Assembly (NCBI GenBank): GCA_032124855.1
Contig: JAQBCT010000012.1
Coordinates: 1 to 21,865 of the forward strand
DNA from: DATJGR01 sp032124855
Lineage (GTDB): Bacteria > Pseudomonadota > Gammaproteobacteria > Pseudomonadales > Azotimanducaceae
Length of the DNA stretch: 21,865 nt
Direction of reading: 5' to 3'
A program made the translations under genes and the position numbers. Below are positions 7,344 through 14,322 of this stretch, one piece after another. Under the pieces are notes generated by a model. That model ran no database searches, was not told the DNA's origin, and saw only the letters and a list, made by a program, of their open reading frames with translations. The stretch's first letter is position 1. Every line of letters starts with the position of its first letter.

Positions 7344-8697
7344 GATCTATCTGGTGAAAGTGGGCATGACCATGACCGAGGGGATGGTCGAGGAGTGGTA
7401 TATCCCGGATGGCGGGCGCGTCACCAAGGGCGAACTGTTGTATCGGCTGGAAACCGAAAAGGTAAATCTGGATGTCGACGCGGATGACTCGGGCATCGTC
7501 AAGCACGGCGTCGCCGTCGGCGTGCCGATGAAACCGGGCGACGTCATCGGGCATATCTACGCACCCGGTGAGGCGATTGCCGATCAGCCCGCGCGGCCCG
7601 TAACCGACGCGGCACCGCCACCTGCAGCACCAACGACCGCCGCGCCACTCCCGGCACGCGCCCAGGCGAGCGACGGCCGATTGTTGTCATCACCCGCCGC
7701 GCGCCGGCTCGCCGGCGAACTGAATGTCGACATTGGCAGCGCCACGGGCAGCGGACCGGGCGGACGCATCGTCGAGGCTGACGTGCGCGCGGCTGCAGCG
7801 GCACCGCGACCCGCGGTGCAACAAGCAGCCGCTGCGGCAGGCCCCGCCTCGCCGCTCGCCAAACGCATCGCCGCCGAACGCGGCATCGAACTGGCGCGCG
7901 TCACTGGCACCGGCCCCGGCGGACGGATCACCAAGGACGATGTGGAACGCGCAGCAGCGACGCAGCCCGCGCGTGCCGCCTCGGCGGCAACTGCCGTTGC
8001 GCGACCGATTGCCGGCGAACGCATCGCACTGAAAGGCATCCGCAAAACCATCGCCACTCGCATGTTCGACAGCCTGCATGGCTCGGCGCAGCTGACCATG
8101 GATATGGACGTCACCGTGGATGACCTTGTGAAAATGCGCAGCCAGCTGATCGACGAGTGGCAAGGCGAATCGATCCGCCCCACCTACACCGATCTGGTGG
8201 TCAAGGCGTCGGCCAAGGCGTTGCGTGCGCACCCGCTGATGAATTCGGTATTCGGCGCCACCGAAATCACGCTGCTCGACGAGGTGCACATCGGCATGGC
8301 CGTGGCCATCGACGCGGGCCTGGTTGTGCCGGTGATCCGCGCCGCCGATCAGCTGAGCCTGAAGCAGCTCGCCGCCACCGCTGCGCAGCTGGCCGTGGCC
8401 GCGCGGGACGGCACGCTGGGGCTCGACGACATGGCCGGCGGGACGTTCACCGTCTCCGCGCTCGGCATGTACGGCGTGGACTCCTTCACGCCGATTCTGA
8501 ACGCACCACAGTCCGGCATCCTGGGTGTGAATCGCATTCGCGACGAAGTGGCCTGGCAGGGCGAGCGCGCCGTACCACGCAAGGTGATGCGGCTGTCGCT
8601 GACGTGGGATCACCGTGTGCTCGATGGCGCACCGGCTGCGCAGTTCCTGGGCAGCGTGCGCGATCTGCTCGAAGCACCGTATCGCCTGCTCGTGTGA
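7333..8697 (+). CDS. acoC: Dihydrolipoamide acyltransferase (E2) with two E3-binding domains
   Basis: This 454-residue E2 core carries an N-terminal lipoyl domain (1-77) with lipoylated Lys43 in ETEKVNL. Two successive peripheral-subunit-binding domains follow, at about 119-153 (SSPAARRLAGEL, GPGGRIVEADV) and 172-206 (ASPLAKRIAAERG, GPGGRITKDDV). Alanine/proline-rich linkers separate them. The catalytic acyltransferase domain runs from about 230 to the end, with DHRVLDG at 426-432 and His427 as catalytic residue. It transfers the acyl group from E1 to CoA. Most E2 chains have a single binding domain, so the tandem copy is unusual. The ATG at 7333 lies inside the end of acoX. The acyl group is probably acetyl if the complex is an acetoin dehydrogenase. 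Confidence 0.88.
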   Translation: MPAEIYLVKVGMTMTEGMVEEWYIPDGGRVTKGELLYRLETEKVNLDVDADDSGIVKHGVAVGVPMKPGDVIGHIYAPGEAIADQPARPVTDAAPPPAAPTTAAPLPARAQASDGRLLSSPAARRLAGELNVDIGSATGSGPGGRIVEADVRAAAAAPRPAVQQAAAAAGPASPLAKRIAAERGIELARVTGTGPGGRITKDDVERAAATQPARAASAATAVARPIAGERIALKGIRKTIATRMFDSLHGSAQLTMDMDVTVDDLVKMRSQLIDEWQGESIRPTYTDLVVKASAKALRAHPLMNSVFGATEITLLDEVHIGMAVAIDAGLVVPVIRAADQLSLKQLAATAAQLAVAARDGTLGLDDMAGGTFTVSALGMYGVDSFTPILNAPQSGILGVNRIRDEVAWQGERAVPRKVMRLSLTWDHRVLDGAPAAQFLGSVRDLLEAPYRLLV

Positions 8698-8705
8698 CCC
8701 TCGGC

Positions 8706-10097
8706 ATGACTGCACAGCGCTACGACGTGATCATCATCGGCGGCGGACCGGGCGGCTACGTGGCCGCCATTCGCGCGGCGCAGCTCGGGCTCACCACAGC
8801 GCTCGTCGAACGCGACGCGCTGGGCGGAATCTGCCTGAACTGGGGCTGCATCCCCACCAAGGCACTGCTGCACGGCGCCGATATCGTGCGTGAAATCCGC
8901 ACCGCCGCGATGCACGGCATCGACACCGGGCCTGTCAGTGTCGACCTGCCGCGCATGGTGGCGCGATCACGCAGCGTGGCCCAACAGCTCAATCGGGGGG
9001 TCACGGGGCTGCTGAAGAAAAACAAGGTCACCGTGATCTTCGGCGATGCCCGACTGACAGCACCCGGTCACGTGAGCGTCGATTCGAATGTGCCCGTCAC
9101 GCTGATGTCGGACGCCATCATCCTGGCCACCGGCTCGCGGCCGCGCGCCCTGCCCGGCATGGAGCCGGACGGCACGCATATCTGGACCGCGCGCGAAGCG
9201 ATGACACCGGCCAGCCTGCCGAAGCGCCTGCTGGTCATCGGCGCCGGGGCCATTGGCATCGAATTTGCCAGCTGGTATCAAACCCTGGGCTGCGCGGTCA
9301 CTGTCATCGAGATGCTGCCACAGATTCTACCCACGGAGGATGCCGAAATTGCCACCTTGGCACGCGCCGCCTTCGAAAAGGCAGGCATCACCATTCATAC
9401 CGCCACAACGATTGCCGCACTGCGCCGGAACGGCGAGATGCTGCAGGCCACCCTGACAACCGCCAACGGACCCATCGAGGGGAGCTTCGATCGCGCCATT
9501 CTCGCCGTGGGCGTTACCGGCAATGTCGAAACACTCGGGCTGCAACACACCCGGGTGGCCACCGAGCGCGGTTTCATCCGCACCGATGCCAATGCCGAAA
9601 CCGACGAGCCTGGAATCTACGCCATTGGCGACGTGGCCGGGCCGCCGTGCCTGGCACACAAAGCGAGTCACGCGGGCATCGCCTGCGCCGAGCACATCGC
9701 GGGACTCGACGCACATCCCCCGCGGCGCGACCGCATTGCGGGCTGCACCTACGCACATCCGCAGATCGCCAGCATCGGCATGACGGAAACTGCCGCCACA
9801 GCCGCCGGTCGCGCGGTGCGCGTCGGGCGGTTTCCGCTCATCGGCAATGGCAAGGCGATCGCCATCGGCGACGCCGAGGGTCTCATCAAAACGATCTTCG
9901 ATGCGGCAACGGGCGAACTGCTGGGCGCGCATCTGGTAGGTCCCGCCGTCACCGAACTGATCCAGGGCTTCGCCATTGCGATGGGGCTCGAGTGCACAGA
10001 AGCCGATCTGATGGCCACCGTATTCCCGCATCCCACACTATCCGAAGCGATGCACGAATCCGTGCTGGCCGCGTACGGACGTGCAATCCACATCTAG
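8706..10097 (+). CDS. acoL: Dihydrolipoyl dehydrogenase (E3)
   Basis: This 463-residue flavoprotein disulfide reductase reoxidises the lipoyl group of E2 and passes electrons to NAD+. It shows the FAD dinucleotide motif GGGPGG at 12-17, the redox disulfide Cys43/Cys48 in CLNWGCIPTK, the NAD motif GAGAIGIEFAS, the second FAD motif (GIYAIGDVAG), and the C-terminal catalytic pair His442/Glu447 in HPTLSE. The length is normal. The ATG at 8706 is eight bases past the E2 stop; a GTG at 8694 overlapping that stop is an alternative. The symbol follows operon context, since lpdA of pyruvate or 2-oxoglutarate complexes has the same fold. Confidence 0.9.
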   Translation: MTAQRYDVIIIGGGPGGYVAAIRAAQLGLTTALVERDALGGICLNWGCIPTKALLHGADIVREIRTAAMHGIDTGPVSVDLPRMVARSRSVAQQLNRGVTGLLKKNKVTVIFGDARLTAPGHVSVDSNVPVTLMSDAIILATGSRPRALPGMEPDGTHIWTAREAMTPASLPKRLLVIGAGAIGIEFASWYQTLGCAVTVIEMLPQILPTEDAEIATLARAAFEKAGITIHTATTIAALRRNGEMLQATLTTANGPIEGSFDRAILAVGVTGNVETLGLQHTRVATERGFIRTDANAETDEPGIYAIGDVAGPPCLAHKASHAGIACAEHIAGLDAHPPRRDRIAGCTYAHPQIASIGMTETAATAAGRAVRVGRFPLIGNGKAIAIGDAEGLIKTIFDAATGELLGAHLVGPAVTELIQGFAIAMGLECTEADLMATVFPHPTLSEAMHESVLAAYGRAIHI

Positions 10098-10106
10098 AGC
10101 ATTCCG

Positions 10107-10718
10107 ATGATTACCATCTACCACGCACCGGGCACCCGCTCCATCCGCGTCATCTGGTTGTGCGAGGAACTCGCGCTGCCCTACAAGATCCAGAACGTGG
10201 ACTTCTCCGCCACGTATCGCGCCAGTGCCGAGTGGCGCCGCATCAATCCTGTCGGCAAGGTGCCGGCCATGCGTGACGATGACCTGCTGATGTTCGAATC
10301 CGGGGCGATGGTGGAGTACCTGCTCGAACGCTACGGCGAGAGGCGACTGCGCCCCGCAACCGGCAGCCACGACAGCGCGCTGTATTTCCAGTGGAGCTGG
10401 TTTGCTGAAGCCACCTTCGCGCGCCCGTTGGGCGATATCGCGCAGCATACGGTCGTCAAGCCCGAGGCCGAGCGACTCCCCGCCGTGGTCGCAGACGGCC
10501 GCAACCGCGCCTTGCTGTGCATGGCGGCACTCGAGGCAGCCGTGCCCAACGGTCAGTACCTGATCGGCCAGACGCTCACGGCCGCAGATATCATGATGGG
10601 CTACACCCTGATTCTGGCGCGGCGCTTCAAGGTCCTCACGGTCGATGCGCATCCGAATGTGAACGCCTACATGGCGCGCCTCGAAGGACATCCCGGATTC
10701 ATCAAGGCGCAATCGTAA
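10107..10718 (+). CDS. Glutathione S-transferase family protein
   Basis: This 203-residue protein has the two-domain GST layout. The N-terminal thioredoxin-like domain (1-78) carries a likely catalytic Ser12 (GTRSIRV), the cis-proline Pro53 (GKVPAM) and the glutathione gamma-glutamyl-binding Glu64-Ser65 pair (FESGAMVEYL). The helical C-terminal domain has the conserved TAADIMMG turn. GSTs conjugate glutathione or act as peroxidases or isomerases. It starts nine bases after acoL and so is probably the last gene of the dehydrogenase operon; a role in detoxifying reactive carbonyls of the pathway is only inference. The class of GST cannot be settled by eye. Confidence 0.87.
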   Translation: MITIYHAPGTRSIRVIWLCEELALPYKIQNVDFSATYRASAEWRRINPVGKVPAMRDDDLLMFESGAMVEYLLERYGERRLRPATGSHDSALYFQWSWFAEATFARPLGDIAQHTVVKPEAERLPAVVADGRNRALLCMAALEAAVPNGQYLIGQTLTAADIMMGYTLILARRFKVLTVDAHPNVNAYMARLEGHPGFIKAQS

Positions 10719-10795
10719 CGCGCCCTTCCCAATGCCCCGCCGCTGTGTTTCGATTGCCCGCCCCAAACTCGCGCCAACACGCCATTAGTAGTCAG

Positions 10796-11614
10796 ATGTT
10801 CACCTACCTCGACCCCGAAGTTCGCCGCAAACTCGTTGCCCAGGGCAAGCTCCTGCGCATCGATGCCCGCGGCGCGCGACTGAATCCCGACGTGGCGCCC
10901 GCCAACGGCGAATACGCTGTGAACCTGCTCGGGCCCATCCCGCTTCCGGTGCGGCTCGGTACAGTGGAGGCGACGGTGCAATGGTATGCGGCCGTACGTT
11001 CCACCGAACTCGGCAAAGTTGAAGAAGTCGCCGCCGCGCTGCGCACCCAGGGCGGGCTTGGTCTGTTTTCTCTGCTGGCCACTTCGATGGCGGTGAACAG
11101 CGTGCTGATCGCAGGGCAACCCAAGACGTGGCAAAACCCGCTGGTGCGGGTGCATTCCAGCTGCCTCACGGGCGATGTCTTCGGTTCGCAGCGTTGTGAA
11201 TGCGGCCCGCAGCTGGCGGCTGCGCTGGAGCGCATCACGCAAGACCCCGCTGGCGGCATGGTCATCTACATGGCCGGGCACGAAGGGCGCGGCATCGGGC
11301 TGTGGGCCAAAGCGGCCACCTATCTGCTGCAGGACGCGGGCGAGAATACCTATCAGGCCAATCACTCCCTCGGTCTGCCGGATGATTCGCGGGACTTCTC
11401 CGACGCAGCATCACTGCTGCATCACTTCGTTGGCGATGCGCCCCTGCGCCTGCTCACCAACAATCCAAAGAAGGTGCGCGATCTGAGCGACCATGGTCTC
11501 AGCCAGATCAAGCGGGTGAAGCACGTGATCGGCGTAGGCGCCAGCAATCGCCGCTACCTCAACGCGAAGCGTCAATGGGGACATCAGCTCGACGAGGACG
11601 ACCTCACTCGGTAG
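10796..11614 (+). CDS. ribA: GTP cyclohydrolase II-like protein (riboflavin pathway)
   Basis: This 272-residue protein contains the RibA domain that opens GTP in the first step of riboflavin synthesis. The zinc ligands Cys123, Cys134 and Cys136 are present (SSCLTGDVFGSQRCECG). The GHEGRGIGL loop (161-169, with Arg165), a tyrosine matching the catalytic position (Tyr176, TYLLQDAG) and LLTNNPKK are also there. It differs from Escherichia coli-type enzymes in two ways. It has about 115 residues before the zinc site, with a poorly recognisable N-terminal region, and the usual VHSE before the first cysteine reads VHSS. No other rib gene is near and no FMN riboswitch is visible in the 77-base leader. 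A paralogue with altered function is possible. Confidence 0.8.
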   Translation: MFTYLDPEVRRKLVAQGKLLRIDARGARLNPDVAPANGEYAVNLLGPIPLPVRLGTVEATVQWYAAVRSTELGKVEEVAAALRTQGGLGLFSLLATSMAVNSVLIAGQPKTWQNPLVRVHSSCLTGDVFGSQRCECGPQLAAALERITQDPAGGMVIYMAGHEGRGIGLWAKAATYLLQDAGENTYQANHSLGLPDDSRDFSDAASLLHHFVGDAPLRLLTNNPKKVRDLSDHGLSQIKRVKHVIGVGASNRRYLNAKRQWGHQLDEDDLTR

Positions 11615-11627
11615 TGCGGACAGATGG

Positions 11628-12863
11628 CTAGCGCGGACAATCCGCCAGCGCGGCCACGGGGCCCCCCATCAGTTGCTCTGCGCGGGCGTGAAATTCGGCA
11701 TTCGTCACCGGCACGCCGGCGCGTACGAGTTGCAGCGTCAGCGCATCCAGCGATTCCTGGTTGTCCGTCGCCGCGCGAATCTGCGCATCCAACGCGCGCA
11801 TCACCAGAACCGCGCGCGCAGTCTGGGGTCCCTGTGACCGATCGGTTGCGACGCAGCGCGTGTTTGCGGCCCATTTCGAGAGCGATGCCAGCGCCTCACC
11901 GAAGCGGCGCTCACTGATGCCCCCGGAGCGCAGCAGAATGACCATGCCGTAGTATTCAGCAAGCCCCTCAACGATCCAGTCGGCGCCCTCACCGCCGTGC
12001 AGACCACTGGCCACGTGGACCAGTTCATGCAATACCGGGCTCGTGCGATTGCCGCTGATCATCGCCCGGTCGTGATTCAAATACAGCGAACCGACCCCCG
12101 ACAGTCCACCACGCCACATGCCGGGGGGTGCTGCGACAATCAGCAGGCGCTGTGGAAAGTCCGGAAACATTTCGATCAGCGACGGGAACGTCCAGCGCAG
12201 AAACACCAGCACATCATTGCGGTGAATCGCCGTGCCCCGCGGGCTCGCTACGCTGATGATCCGCTCACCGACGCTGTCGCGGCGCACACCCAGCTCGCCG
12301 GCGATCATCCAGCCACGCGGTCGATCGAAGCGGCGCTGCGGGTCCACAACATCCAGCACGGCCCCTGCGCCGCGTCCATACGGCGTTTCAATGGCCCAGG
12401 ACTTCGGTGCAACCAGCGCCAGCGTCGCGTTGGAAGTGGCGCCCTTCACCATGCGCGCTCTGGCGCGCGGGAACAGATGATCCAGCTTGAACAATGCCCA
12501 CTTTTCGGTGATGCGCGAATCAGGCGCGCCGTTATCACGGAGATGGTCGATGACGAAGTCGTAACGCAACACGCCACCGAGTTTGAGCGGTCGCCAGGTT
12601 ACCGTATCGCCGTTGCGTTCGATGCGCGCTGCAGGCCGCACATTGACGTAGCGCGCGGCAGGCATATGCAACTCGATGCTGCGCAGCAGTCGACGCGGCT
12701 GGCGCACGGTGATCGTCGCATGGGCGAGCTTGGCGACAGGATCAATGGTCGCGGCAAACGTCACTTCATACGTCTTGTCCGTCTCGACAGCGTCGGCGTA
12801 AGCGCCGCCGTGGGCAAGCAGCAGGATAACGAGCGAGCAGCCAACGAGGTGGTTGAGTCGCAT
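11628..12863 (-). CDS. Exported gluzincin-type zinc metallopeptidase
   Basis: This 411-residue protein has a signal peptide (about 1-23, ending AYA) and a beta-rich N-terminal region of about 200 residues. A zinc site follows with HELVH at 279-283 and WIVEGLAEYY at 296-305, where Glu299 would be the third ligand. This arrangement resembles M1/M61 gluzincin peptidases, but the spacing from the second His to the Glu is 15 residues rather than the 18 of M1 aminopeptidases. It also lacks a recognisable M1 GAMEN motif. It therefore looks like a divergent secreted peptidase of unknown substrate. Its ATG lies one base after the DUF1272 stop, so the two are translationally coupled. It converges with the RibA-like gene, 13 bases away. 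Confidence 0.75.
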   Translation of the reverse strand: MRLNHLVGCSLVILLLAHGGAYADAVETDKTYEVTFAATIDPVAKLAHATITVRQPRRLLRSIELHMPAARYVNVRPAARIERNGDTVTWRPLKLGGVLRYDFVIDHLRDNGAPDSRITEKWALFKLDHLFPRARARMVKGATSNATLALVAPKSWAIETPYGRGAGAVLDVVDPQRRFDRPRGWMIAGELGVRRDSVGERIISVASPRGTAIHRNDVLVFLRWTFPSLIEMFPDFPQRLLIVAAPPGMWRGGLSGVGSLYLNHDRAMISGNRTSPVLHELVHVASGLHGGEGADWIVEGLAEYYGMVILLRSGGISERRFGEALASLSKWAANTRCVATDRSQGPQTARAVLVMRALDAQIRAATDNQESLDALTLQLVRAGVPVTNAEFHARAEQLMGGPVAALADCPR

Positions 12864-12864
12864 C

Positions 12865-13173
12865 TCAGCGTTGTTCCGGATGCAATTCACCCACGCGGGC
12901 GCACAGAGCCGCATGCGCTTCGGGATCCACTGGCTTGTGGACGACCTTGGTGGTCGCTGGATAACCCTGCAGCGAAACGTTTGCGCGCCAGTTCGTCGCC
13001 GGCCGGATCGGCCGCGGGCAGAAGCCGCCGCCGCAGTTCGGACAGACGTTGCCGAGTACCGTTGCCACGCAGTCTTCGCAGAACGTGCACTCGAAACTGC
13101 AGATACGCGCCGCCGATGAATCGGCCGGCAGCGGGCAGTTGCAGTGTTCGCAGGTAGGACGCAATTCGAGCAT
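12865..13173 (-). CDS. DUF1272 cysteine-rich protein
   Basis: This 102-residue protein matches the DUF1272 pattern: MLELRP at the start, then paired cysteines at 8/11, 25/29, 32/35 and 44/47 (ICSFECTFCEDC, VCPNCGG) followed by an RP-rich end of the conserved core. It probably binds one or two zinc ions; no molecular function is established. After the conserved core it has a tail of about 40 residues (residues 60-102) that I do not recognise. It sits 12 bases after the short P-loop gene and one base before the peptidase gene, inside a four-gene leftward operon. AGGCGA upstream of the ATG is a moderate ribosome binding site. Confidence 0.87.
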   Translation of the reverse strand: MLELRPTCEHCNCPLPADSSAARICSFECTFCEDCVATVLGNVCPNCGGGFCPRPIRPATNWRANVSLQGYPATTKVVHKPVDPEAHAALCARVGELHPEQR

Positions 13174-13185
13174 GAGATCGCCTGA

Positions 13186-13461
13186 TCAGTTGGGGTTGTG
13201 GTGCAATACGAGCGTCGCGATTTCGGATGCACAGTGCGACTGCGTGTCGAGGACCGCGTCACCCGCCACAGTCGCCTCGCTGAGCAGGATGCGCACCCAG
13301 TTGTCGATGCGGTCGAAGGTCACCTGCGCGGTGAGGTGCGGCGTATCGTCCCACAGGCCATCGGGGTGAAGCCACGCGATCCGTGGAACGAGCCGCGCGA
13401 TTCCATGCGCGGTCGTGGTCTTACCCGCCCCAGATGCGCCGTTCACAAACAGGAAGTTCAC
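13186..13461 (-). CDS. Short P-loop nucleotide-binding protein (91 residues, probably truncated)
   Basis: The protein opens with a beta strand and a perfect Walker A motif, GASGAGKT at 8-15, as in small P-loop kinases. A hydrophobic strand with an acid and glutamine (VLDTQS) follows near residue 70, where related kinases have their Walker B-like DxQ. The chain then stops at 91 residues; related P-loop kinases are about twice as long and have a lid and base-binding region that is absent here. The downstream DNA codes for the intact DUF1272 gene, so the rest is not simply in another frame. The GTG start at 13461 shares four bases (GTGA) with the stop of the ceramidase-like gene, which favours a translated gene over random remains. 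Confidence 0.6.
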   Translation of the reverse strand: MNFLFVNGASGAGKTTTAHGIARLVPRIAWLHPDGLWDDTPHLTAQVTFDRIDNWVRILLSEATVAGDAVLDTQSHCASEIATLVLHHNPN

Positions 13462-14186
13462 GCCGCGGTCACGTGTTCGAAGCGCTTGTCGTTGAGGGCC
13501 CACAACGCGATGAAGCCGAACGCGGACACCAGATGCAACAGCGCGTGTGGCGACAAGAACGGTGCAATCACCAGGTCGTCGCGGGCGGCGGCCAGGAGCA
13601 TGCCGATGAAAAGGATCGCCACCACCAGACGCAGCAGGCGCATCGCTTCTTCGCTGAGCAGGCGCCGCTGCCGATAGATCATCGCCACCGCCACCCACGA
13701 GAGTGCGATCAGCCAGCTCTCACCCGGATAGAAACCGCCCCATTCGGAGAAACCGATCAGATAACTGCGCTGCCCGGTCGGAAAGCGGTCGTACAGATGC
13801 CACCCAATCCCCACGCCCATACCCATCGTCAACGCCGGGCGCGCCCAAGCCTGGGTGTTGGCGGAATAGAAATCCTCGAGAACGGCCTGGGCCACCGCCC
13901 AGGCGACGACGATATTGCTGCCCGTATCGAGAAACGCCCACAGCCAGCGCGGTCCGAACAGTGTGGTTTCACCGAAACCATGCAGTGTGATGGTAAAGAC
14001 ACCCGCAACGATCATCGTCCAGTACACGAACCGCCAGCGCCGCGGCTGCAGATGGATGAGTCGCGCGAGGATCACGCACAGGCAACCGGCGAGCAGGGTT
14101 GCAAAACCGGTGATGGTGTTCGCCAGCGCGAATGCCGGGAATGCTTCAGGCATCAGCTTCGACTCGCTGATCGCCGCGCGACTCAT
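13458..14186 (-). CDS. Seven-helix membrane protein, ceramidase/CREST-like
   Basis: About 242 residues with seven predicted hydrophobic helices (about 22-43, 53-70, 81-103, 116-133, 156-171, 184-201, 213-231). Features recalling alkaline ceramidases and the CREST superfamily of membrane zinc hydrolases are an ANTITGFATLLAG start of helix 1, His69 at the end of helix 2, Asp87 in FLDTGSN, and the HxxxH pair His214/His218 (SPHALLH) in helix 7. These would be the zinc-site residues. The usual serine four residues before the first His is a threonine, and the His-Asp spacing is longer than in animal ceramidases, so the assignment is tentative. The ATG at 14186 is used; one at 14153 is equally possible. 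It heads a leftward operon. Confidence 0.65.
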   Translation of the reverse strand: MSRAAISESKLMPEAFPAFALANTITGFATLLAGCLCVILARLIHLQPRRWRFVYWTMIVAGVFTITLHGFGETTLFGPRWLWAFLDTGSNIVVAWAVAQAVLEDFYSANTQAWARPALTMGMGVGIGWHLYDRFPTGQRSYLIGFSEWGGFYPGESWLIALSWVAVAMIYRQRRLLSEEAMRLLRLVVAILFIGMLLAAARDDLVIAPFLSPHALLHLVSAFGFIALWALNDKRFEHVTAA

Positions 14187-14322
14187 CTCGCCGGAACGGG
14201 CGCGGCTGGAGTCGCGGAGCAATGTTGTGCGGTGAATCGGTGTTGAAGGGCTTGGCCATTGCGCGTCGGTGCGTTGCAAACGTCAGCGCATTCCACGCGA
14301 TGGCACCGGGCCCGTCAATGCA

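Noticed and set aside
11631..11650. Hairpin GCGGA-CAA-TCCGC as terminator between convergent genes
   Set aside because: The stem is only five bases, lies inside the peptidase coding end and has no T-run on either side.
11997..13157. Plus-strand open frame (386 codons) opposite the peptidase and DUF1272 genes
   Set aside because: The minus strand encodes a signal peptide, HExxH site and DUF1272 cysteines; the plus-strand product is low-complexity and unlike a folded protein.
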